This document shows, one piece after another, positions 56,956 through 64,000 of a DNA stretch of 64,000 nucleotides (its first letter is position 1; every line of letters begins with the position of its first letter). Location of the stretch: assembly GCF_032163395.1 (NCBI RefSeq), contig NZ_CP119968.1, positions 2,320,001-2,384,000 on the forward strand, written 5' to 3'. Both the position numbers and the translations under genes were made by a program. This DNA comes from Gloeocapsopsis dulcis. GTDB lineage: Bacteria > Cyanobacteriota > Cyanobacteriia > Cyanobacteriales > Chroococcidiopsidaceae. The notes below the pieces were generated by a model, which did not search any database, was not told where the DNA came from, and saw only the letters and a program-made list of their open reading frames with translations.

Positions 56956-59466
56956 ATGGCGACTGATCTCCTGAGTTCCAACCCAACCACTAACCTAAAT
57001 ACCAATAATCAAAACACTGGCTACAGCAGTCTGCAAGCGAGTACGCTAGATCCCTACGGCTTTAACAGCTTCAACCAAAGTGCTGTTGGTGGTAGTAGTA
57101 GCCTGCAAGTTCTTACCCCAGATGCCAATATTGTCTCAAACCGGATGGTATTTGGTACTGTTGCCGGAGAAGTAAGAACACCAAAAACACTGACACTGAG
57201 TAATACAGGAAGTACTCCACTGACAGTTACGCTCAACCTTGGCGATTCACAAGAAAAGAGCAATGCTGTCAGGCTAGTAGATCATCAACGGGCTAGTGAT
57301 TTTCAAATTCTTGATGCTCCTACAGGACAACCATTTACACTTGGAGCTAACGAAACCCGTAATATTCAGATGCAGTTTGCTCCACAGCGCACAGCACGAG
57401 TCAGTACTACCCCAATTACCCATACTTTCCAGGGTGAAAACTATGCGTCGCTGACAATTAATACCAATGGTCAACCAGCAAAAACAGTAAATCTTGCGGG
57501 GCTTAACACAGCTAACTACGAAGCTAATCGAGAACCTTCGCTCGCAGAAATCACTCGTATTTTCGGGTGGACTACAAATATAGGTACCGAAAACATCATT
57601 TTAGGTGGTCAAAAAAGTCTACTTGGTGATGAAGTTTTCTCTCCCTACTGGGTACGGGCTGATAACACCCAACCAGTTCAATTGTGGCCCATAGCTATTT
57701 ACAGTGGTCCTACAGATGGTCCTCACGATCCAATCAGATTTGAGGCAAAACCTGGTAGCGGTGGTAGAAGCAGTTTTATTTATCAACACGCAGGTCGGCT
57801 CCAAGCTGATAACGTACTTGGGAGTAACGATCTGAGTGGTGGTGAAAACCAAAAGCTGCTCCCCAAAGTTCTATCTGGCGGGGTAAACACAACTCCTGGC
57901 ATTGGTAATGTTAGCTTTACTCCAAATAGTCCCTTTGCCCTCAATCGCAGCTTGAATTCGGCAACCACGCAGGGTGCTTGGACAGATTACACGCAAAACC
58001 TTCCCGATCAAACACATAACTGGCGAATCTATCCAGTTCGCGATGCTCAAGGTACGCTGATTCCACACACTTGGCTAGCCGCTTCCGATCCTGGCAATAG
58101 CCTGAGCGGTACAGGCAAAAACTTTGACTACAATGATGACGTTTACTTAATGGTAAACGCTAGACCCGAAAACTCAGCACTAGATCCATCAGTGGGTGGT
58201 AGATTCCCTGGTTCGCCAGACTTGCAGTTTTACTTTGGTAAAACTTATGAGAATGTCTTTCCGAACGGTTTGAAAGACAAAAATGGCAACAATATTGGCT
58301 TTACAAGTACGCAACTGAACAAACATGACACTTTTACGTCAATCGGTTCCTACAATCCAAACTTGCTTAACCTTGATACAAGTGGTCCAGGAACGCTGAA
58401 AATTACGACAACTGGCGGTAGCAATGGTAGCAAAGATAATACACTGATAAACGGCTTGCAAACGATCTTTGATGGTAGAGCCAGCAAATCAGTGATTAGT
58501 TCTAAACTATTGGGTCCATTTAATAATATTCAGGCAGGATACCAGCAAGCGGGCATTATGTTAGGTCCCGATCAAGACAACTATATCAAAGTAGTTGCGA
58601 TCGCCAGTAATAACAATCAACTAGGAATCCAGTTTTACCAAGAAAACAATGGAGTAGGGCAGACAATAGGTACAGCAGCAATTCCTAATCGTGGAAGTTT
58701 GCAGTCTTTAGAACTGAAGTTGTTTACTAATCCTCAAACTGGAACGGTTCGCGCTGGCTATAGTGTTGGCAACAACAATAATGTCATTCTCTTGCCTGGC
58801 GTAGTATCGCTCAAAGGTGGTCAAATTGGTAGCTATTTTGCTGCTCAAAGTAAAGCTGGACTGATTGCTACCAATAAAGGATCAATACCATTTACAGCTA
58901 CTTTCGATAACTTCTTGATTTCATCGAACGAAACAACAGCACAACGGCAAGCTTTACATCGGATCAATGTCGGTACCAGTTCCTCCTATACCAGTCCTAA
59001 TGGGTTTGTGTGGAATCAAGATACAAACTTGTTCAATCCATCAAACGCAGTTCCAGAAAGTACACTCGGCACTCCTGACATTAAAAATACAGCAATTGAC
59101 CCAGTGTATCGCTCGTATCGAGCCAAAATTGGTGACGGTTCTGTGCCGTTATCTTCTCGCTTGCTATCCTTTGCACTACCTGTTCAAGCAGGCAACGTCG
59201 ATCTACGACTGCACTTCTCTGAAAACTATTGGGGTGCGCCAAATCGCGGTCCTGGTGGTGTCGGTAAGCGCGTATTTGATGTCATTGTTGAGAATCAAAC
59301 TGTTCTACACAACTTTGATATTACAGCGGCATCTGGTGGTGCTTTAACTGCTGTCAGAGTACCTATTGAAGGAATACAAGTTAATGATGGACAGTTAAAT
59401 ATTCAACTCAAAGCAAAATCTGACTTTGGTGCTATTTCTGCAATCGAAGTTTTTCGTTCGGCTTAA
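56956..59466 (+). CDS. Modular extracellular protein: ASH-like, LamG-like and malectin-like domains
   Basis: 836 residues. An N-terminal Ig/ASH-like domain (50-180; MVFGTVAGEVRTPKTLTLSN, RNIQMQFAPQ), a central region (200-410) with SGTGKNFDYNDDVYLMVN typical of cyanobacterial secreted proteins, a LamG-like domain (420-650; NGLKDKNGNNIGFTS, QQAGIMLGPDQDNYIKV) and a malectin-like domain (665-836; HRINVGTSSSYTSPNGFVW, FSENYWGAPNRGPGGVGKRV). Aspartate-rich segments could bind calcium. No signal peptide. It shares LamG and malectin modules with its three upstream neighbours. Confidence 0.8.
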   Translation: MATDLLSSNPTTNLNTNNQNTGYSSLQASTLDPYGFNSFNQSAVGGSSSLQVLTPDANIVSNRMVFGTVAGEVRTPKTLTLSNTGSTPLTVTLNLGDSQEKSNAVRLVDHQRASDFQILDAPTGQPFTLGANETRNIQMQFAPQRTARVSTTPITHTFQGENYASLTINTNGQPAKTVNLAGLNTANYEANREPSLAEITRIFGWTTNIGTENIILGGQKSLLGDEVFSPYWVRADNTQPVQLWPIAIYSGPTDGPHDPIRFEAKPGSGGRSSFIYQHAGRLQADNVLGSNDLSGGENQKLLPKVLSGGVNTTPGIGNVSFTPNSPFALNRSLNSATTQGAWTDYTQNLPDQTHNWRIYPVRDAQGTLIPHTWLAASDPGNSLSGTGKNFDYNDDVYLMVNARPENSALDPSVGGRFPGSPDLQFYFGKTYENVFPNGLKDKNGNNIGFTSTQLNKHDTFTSIGSYNPNLLNLDTSGPGTLKITTTGGSNGSKDNTLINGLQTIFDGRASKSVISSKLLGPFNNIQAGYQQAGIMLGPDQDNYIKVVAIASNNNQLGIQFYQENNGVGQTIGTAAIPNRGSLQSLELKLFTNPQTGTVRAGYSVGNNNNVILLPGVVSLKGGQIGSYFAAQSKAGLIATNKGSIPFTATFDNFLISSNETTAQRQALHRINVGTSSSYTSPNGFVWNQDTNLFNPSNAVPESTLGTPDIKNTAIDPVYRSYRAKIGDGSVPLSSRLLSFALPVQAGNVDLRLHFSENYWGAPNRGPGGVGKRVFDVIVENQTVLHNFDITAASGGALTAVRVPIEGIQVNDGQLNIQLKAKSDFGAISAIEVFRSA

Positions 59467-59524
59467 TTTCACTAGGGCAGAGGAGTAAAATACTTGCTTC
59501 ATATCCCTATTGAGATAGTAATGC

Positions 59525-59557
59525 AAATCCCCCTCTAGAGTTTCTAAAGGGGGATTT
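59525..59557. terminator. Bidirectional terminator
   Basis: AAATCCCCCT (59525-59534) and AGGGGGATTT (59548-59557) form a ten-base stem; an inner TAGA/TCTA pair extends it. It lies between the convergent ends of the malectin gene (59466) and the ABC transporter gene (59574), and T-rich tracts on both sides suit both directions. Confidence 0.8.
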
Positions 59558-59573
59558 ATTCTTGTAATTCGGC

Positions 59574-62111
59574 TCAGATATTTTGTTGACGTTGGTATAG
59601 TGACCAGTACAATCCTTTCTTCTGCATTAATTCAGTATGTGTCCCTTGCTCCATTAGTACGCCTCTTTCTAATACCAAGATCAAATCAGCTTTTTTAAGC
59701 GGTTCAAAGCGGTGGGCAATCATAAAGATAGTCCGATTCTTTGCTAGACTTTGAATATTTTGTAAAACTTGCTGTTCGGTTTCACTATCTAACGCAGTAG
59801 TCGCTTCATCTAAAATCATGAGCGGGGCTTGCGATAAAAATAACCGCGCTAAAGCAATTCGTTGTCGTTGTCCTCCAGAAAGTCCTGTACCGCGTTCGCC
59901 AATTGAGGTTTCGTATCCTTGCGATAATTCACTGACAAAATCGTGTGCGACTGCCATCCGTGCTGCTTTTACGACTTCTTCCGCAGTAATCTCAGGATTA
60001 CCTAAAGTAATATTCTCCAAAATCGTGCCATTAAACAAAAAGTCTTCTTGGAGAACTACACTGATTTGTTGACGTAAAGAAGCAATATCAGCACTTTTGA
60101 TATCAAAGCCGTCAATCAGGATGCGACCAGATTCGGGAAGATAAAGTCGCTGTAATAATTTAGAGAGGGTGCTTTTGCCTGAACCACTACGCCCGACGAT
60201 ACCAACAAACATTCCTGGCTGAACATTAAATGAAATTCCGCGCAAAATTGGTTCTTGATTGGGGCGGTAACGGAAAAACACTTGGTCAAAAGTAACTTGT
60301 CCTTGCAGTGCTGGTAAAACTAAGCCAGAACCAGGTTCAGCTTCTGGGGCAACATTCAGGACATCTCCCAAGCGATCCACTGAAAGAAGCACTTGCTGTA
60401 AGTTTTGCCACAGTTGTACCAAGCGTAATAATGGACCTGTGACTCTGGCAGATAGCATCTGAAATGCTACCAATTGTCCTACGGTAAGTTGCTGGTTTAT
60501 GGCTAATTTTGCCCCAAACCACAGAATAAGGAGATAGGAAAAACTTGTGAGAAATGTGCCGATATTACCGGTGATTTTGGAAGCAGTTGAGGCTTTGAAG
60601 TTAGTCCGAATATAGCGGGCAAAAAGTCCTTCCCAACGTTCGCGGGAAGTTCGTTCTGCGCCATGTGCTTTTACTGAATGAATTCCTGTAATCGTTTCAA
60701 CTAAAAAAGATTGGCTATCAGCACTTTGATTGAAGGCTTCATCAAGCCACTTCCGGAGAATGGGAGTAGATAGCAAAATCAATAGAGCGAAAAGGGGAAT
60801 CACTGCCAACGCTACCCAGGTGAGTGGAACACTGTAGTAAAACATCAGTGCTAAGTACATCACCACAAATAAGCTATCAAGAACCACTGTTAAAGTCGTA
60901 CCCGTGAGAAACTCGCGAATATTTTGGAGTTCTTGCACTCGGGCTGCAGTATCTCCCACTCTTCGAGATTCAAAATACGCCAGCGGTAAGCGCATCAAAT
61001 GACGAAAGACTTGAGCCGATAAGCTTAAATCCAGTCGGCGTGCAGTGTGAGTAAAGATAAAGATCCGTAAAATACCTAAAATTGCCTCAAATAATGCGAT
61101 CGCTAATAGGGCGATCGCCATGACATCTAAGGTAGATAGGCTTTCTTGCACCAAAACTTTATCAATAATCACCTGGGTGATCACTGGGGTGGCTAAGCCA
61201 AAGAGTTGTAATGTAAATGAAGCTAAAAGGACTTCTCCTAATAACTTGCGATAGCGCCACACCGCAGGCAAAAACCAACTAAGGTTGAACTTATCGCGTT
61301 TTTGAATCAGTTCAATTTGCCAAAGTTGCCCGTTCCATGAGGTTTCTACTATTTCTCGCGGAACGCTTTCACATGTCTGACTAGGATTGAGCGGATTGGC
61401 AATAATCAGGCGATCGCCTTTGACACCATAGACTACGACCCATGATTCTTGTTGCCAGTGCAGCAATGCCGGAAAAGATAATTTGCGTAAGTCACTCCAA
61501 TTTACTTGGATTTTTTGTAATTGCAATCCTACTTTTTCTGCTGCTTCAACAACATATTTAGGGCTTTGTCCTCGTACTTGCCGTTGTACCCATTCCAACT
61601 GCGCAGGGTTTTGCAGGTGTTGTGTCACCATTGTGAGACAAGCAGCAGCGGTATTTAAACTCGAAATGAAAGGATAACCTAATATCGGCTGGGGTTGCGG
61701 TTCTTGCTGAGGTTGATAGCGCGATCGTGCTTCTGCCCAAAATTGTTGCACATGGGGAGATGAAACTGTTGTCCAAAAATCTGCCTTCCATTGTAAAACA
61801 ACAACATCTCGACTTGATGCTCTCGCTTTCCATGCTCCTGAAAGCTCTAATAAATCACCTACCCAGTCCCCTCGTTGCAGAATAACCGATTCTCCTTGTT
61901 CAGGAACAAGGCGCACCTTGCCAGAAAGAATCAGAATTTGACTTCCAGAACCTCTAATTTTGTTTTCACCATCGGTAGACCAAATAATTTCACCAAGGAT
62001 GTAGCTACGTGTTTCAGCTTGGTGTTGAAACTGAACCTGTTCTTCAGAGCTTAAATATGATAAGGGAGCTTTATCCCACATCAAGTTTTTAATCTCATTT
62101 GTCGTAATCAT
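59574..62111 (-). CDS. Type I secretion ABC transporter with N-terminal cNMP-like and degenerate C39 domains
   Basis: 845 residues from the ATG at 62111, which has GAGG nearby; a TTG at 62186 would add 25 residues. Order: Crp-like sensory domain (15-120; ILGEIIWSTDG, GDWVGDLLELSG), C39-like domain (145-270), six-helix membrane domain (300-560) and ATPase (600-840; VGRSGSGKSTL, LSGGQRQRIALARL, LMILDEATTALDS). In the C39 part, the usual DCGAAC becomes NTAAAC: the catalytic Cys is Thr154. So it probably only docks substrates, like HlyB. It likely exports the adjacent modular proteins. No HlyD partner is in this window. Confidence 0.88.
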   Translation of the reverse strand: MITTNEIKNLMWDKAPLSYLSSEEQVQFQHQAETRSYILGEIIWSTDGENKIRGSGSQILILSGKVRLVPEQGESVILQRGDWVGDLLELSGAWKARASSRDVVVLQWKADFWTTVSSPHVQQFWAEARSRYQPQQEPQPQPILGYPFISSLNTAAACLTMVTQHLQNPAQLEWVQRQVRGQSPKYVVEAAEKVGLQLQKIQVNWSDLRKLSFPALLHWQQESWVVVYGVKGDRLIIANPLNPSQTCESVPREIVETSWNGQLWQIELIQKRDKFNLSWFLPAVWRYRKLLGEVLLASFTLQLFGLATPVITQVIIDKVLVQESLSTLDVMAIALLAIALFEAILGILRIFIFTHTARRLDLSLSAQVFRHLMRLPLAYFESRRVGDTAARVQELQNIREFLTGTTLTVVLDSLFVVMYLALMFYYSVPLTWVALAVIPLFALLILLSTPILRKWLDEAFNQSADSQSFLVETITGIHSVKAHGAERTSRERWEGLFARYIRTNFKASTASKITGNIGTFLTSFSYLLILWFGAKLAINQQLTVGQLVAFQMLSARVTGPLLRLVQLWQNLQQVLLSVDRLGDVLNVAPEAEPGSGLVLPALQGQVTFDQVFFRYRPNQEPILRGISFNVQPGMFVGIVGRSGSGKSTLSKLLQRLYLPESGRILIDGFDIKSADIASLRQQISVVLQEDFLFNGTILENITLGNPEITAEEVVKAARMAVAHDFVSELSQGYETSIGERGTGLSGGQRQRIALARLFLSQAPLMILDEATTALDSETEQQVLQNIQSLAKNRTIFMIAHRFEPLKKADLILVLERGVLMEQGTHTELMQKKGLYWSLYQRQQNI

Positions 62112-62388
62112 AGAAACCTCACGGGAGCTTGGGAACCCTGCGATCTCAGTCGAGGAGGGACACCTTGATACAATTAACCTTGGCAAACTGTATTGAACAG
62201 ATTATGGAGCTACTGAATCACAAATCTTTGCTAATTTTTAAATAAATTGCAACTATGACCGCAAATTAAGTGTTCATAATTTTCAACTGAGCTTACATAT
62301 TATTTTTAGCTGTTAGTAGCACTACAAATATCATATTCAAAATAATAATTTTGCCCCCACAGTCAGTAATAAGTTTATAAACTTCTCA

Positions 62389-63147
62389 TTATGAATTAAC
62401 TTGAAGCTGAATGTTGAGCTTTTGCATTTTTTCGCCTAGCCATTGCTCAAAAATTTGATTTTCTAGTTCCTGCTTAACTGCTCCTTCCAAAGTCGCAGAA
62501 ATAAATTGATCAACTCGAAATAGACAATACCAGTCATCAATTTCTATTGGGCCTACAACTTCACCAGGATTAACCAATTCAATCAAAGCCCGAAGTGCAT
62601 CAGGTAACTGACCTCGACTAATCGGTCCCATCATGCCATTGACAATGCGGTCGTCGGTGACTGAATATTCTTGAGCAAGCTGCTCAAACCTAGCCCCTTC
62701 TAAAATCTGGCTTTTTAACTCTTCCGCTAACTCTTGCTCCTTTACCACAATTCGAGAGAGTACTACACGATCCAAAAAAATCTTTTGCTCGATAAAATAC
62801 TCTTGAATTCTGGATTCAGTGATGTTATTTCTCAATTTATCTAATTTGAAGTTAAATACAACTTGTTGGTGGAAAGTTGGATAGTCTAAACCATTATTGA
62901 TCAGCCACTCTTGAAAATTATTTGGATCTGTTAGTTGTTGTTGTAGGCGAAAGTCAATTATTGCTTGCTCAATAACTCCTGGATTAATTTCAAGATCCTT
63001 GCGTGTTTGTAATTCTGTTTCTAAGATTCTTTGTTTGAGAATTTCAAGGATAAAAGGTTGAAGTTTTCCAGAGGTTTGCAAATACTTAAGTGCTTGTGAA
63101 AGGGTAATTGGTTGTTCGTCAACTACTAAAAATGATGTAGATTCCAT
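62389..63147 (-). CDS. Parvulin-type peptidyl-prolyl isomerase (PpiC/SurA-like)
   Basis: 252 residues without a signal peptide. An N-terminal SurA-like helical region (1-110; PITLSQALKYLQTSGKLQPF) is followed by a parvulin domain (about 125-215; VVLSRIVVKEQELAEELKSQ, EQLAQEYSVTDD, MMGPISRGQLPDALR, GPIEIDDWYCLFRV). Cytosolic isomerases of this build are often beside HlyB-type transporters in cyanobacteria and may keep substrates export-competent; this is inferred from position. It lies upstream of the transporter on the same strand. Confidence 0.85.
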   Translation of the reverse strand: MESTSFLVVDEQPITLSQALKYLQTSGKLQPFILEILKQRILETELQTRKDLEINPGVIEQAIIDFRLQQQLTDPNNFQEWLINNGLDYPTFHQQVVFNFKLDKLRNNITESRIQEYFIEQKIFLDRVVLSRIVVKEQELAEELKSQILEGARFEQLAQEYSVTDDRIVNGMMGPISRGQLPDALRALIELVNPGEVVGPIEIDDWYCLFRVDQFISATLEGAVKQELENQIFEQWLGEKMQKLNIQLQVNS

Positions 63148-64000
63148 GTGTTACTTATACTAAATAGTGTCTCGATATCTTCTATGTAAGGTTGAGTTCT
63201 TGCCCTTATTAAAATGTAAGAAGTAGCATGAATTACTTGTTTTTGCGTATATTAATCTAGTTTCTCATATGATAGAGCTGTTTCTAATTTTTGAATTAAA
63301 TTTTACATTGATATTAATAGACTGAAAACCTTCTGATTTTGTTGCTGTTTGCTTTATGTGTACTTCAGTATGCATGGACTCATTTTGTTATTAGAATTCG
63401 GTGTAACAATGTATTTATAGGAATTATAGGGATTGTATTATCAGTAACATATTCCAGCAGCATGAAAAAGTTACAGATACATAGGCGAAACTAGGAAGTT
63501 TAAGTATATTTTATAACTTAGTCATCGAAATGACAGGGCAAATAGAGATTTTTTAAGAACATTTTTGCTTGTTGTGTTGTATTGCCATGTCTCACAAAGT
63601 AAGGATAAGTCTTGCTCCAGTGCGTAAACACCAACTAACAGCTTTGATAATTTTTCTAAGCAGGCTAAGTATAATTACTGAATTTGCTTACTTGTTCTCA
63701 GTTGCCTAGAGTACCCAAACTAAAGAACCGATAAAACCCAATTTCTGTTAAGCTTGTCGTATTTATTTGGATTTACTTTATAAGACAGTCTCTAAGATAA
63801 GAAAAATTTATTACTTGTCGAATAATAGTTATTTTTTTTACATCAATTTTATCGACAAACAGAGAAAGACTAACACTATATCATTATGAACTACCTGACA
63901 GTTAAGAATTATAGAGTACGTATAACATTTACTCTTTGCCGATGACGAGTTAAAACACTTCTGATAGCAACTTTTTAATGCCCCCTGCTCAGATAATGTG
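63148..64000. other. Intergenic region without recognisable gene
   Basis: 853 bp, AT-rich, reaching the right edge. It should hold the promoter of the isomerase gene. No ORF, tRNA, repeat array or terminator was recognised. Confidence 0.5.

Overview
The window is chromosomal DNA of a cyanobacterium. The evidence is dense HIP1 palindromes (GCGATCGC), genes for photosystem I subunit PsaE, NDH-1 subunit NdhO and a PedR-type regulator, a 16S-tRNA-Ile-23S rRNA operon with a cyanobacterial-type spacer, and above all a split DnaE polymerase carrying the characteristic Npu-like split intein. The genus cannot be fixed by eye; the 16S gene at 1524-3013 would settle it.

Layout. 1-3224: start of an rRNA operon read leftwards (16S, tRNA-Ile, 5' part of 23S) with a consensus promoter. 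3.3-10.9 kb: nadC, argS, a NifS-type cysteine desulfurase, a lipoprotein phospholipase-D-like protein with an EF-hand loop and helix-hairpin-helix tail, a type II NADH dehydrogenase and a HAD-family protein whose stop codon was displaced by an IS5-type element (10916-12319). 12.4-18.1 kb: DUF4278 gene, an EAL remnant, ndhO, mdh, mutM-psaE, a membrane protein and pedR. 18.6-26.7 kb: two tandem retropepsin-like proteins, trpD, an S1-domain protein, a dienelactone hydrolase, a GntR regulator, MarC and a hydrolase. 26.9-35.2 kb: tig-clpP-clpX (minus strand), divergent from asd-dapA-rnj (plus strand). 35.8-45.3 kb: mixed metabolic genes, rpmF, gatA, decayed Uma2, peptidase E and a HicA/HicB pair.

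The most remarkable region is 45320-50067. The two halves of split DnaE lie next to each other, with a separate ORF for a double-LAGLIDADG homing endonuclease wedged exactly at the intein split point. The three ORFs use three different reading frames and overlap by 11 and 8 nt. Known cyanobacterial split dnaE halves are at distant loci and lack an endonuclease, so this looks like a fossil or intermediate of intein splitting, or a still mobile fractured-gene unit.

50.7-63.1 kb: four tandem genes for large, modular, presumably secreted proteins (LamG-like, malectin-like, Kelch, sugar-dehydrogenase propeller). One is broken by a 4-bp duplication and an internal deletion and shares near-identical blocks with its neighbour. 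They converge, across a shared terminator, on a type I secretion ABC transporter with a degenerate C39 domain and a parvulin-type isomerase, which may export them. The last 850 bp show no recognisable gene.
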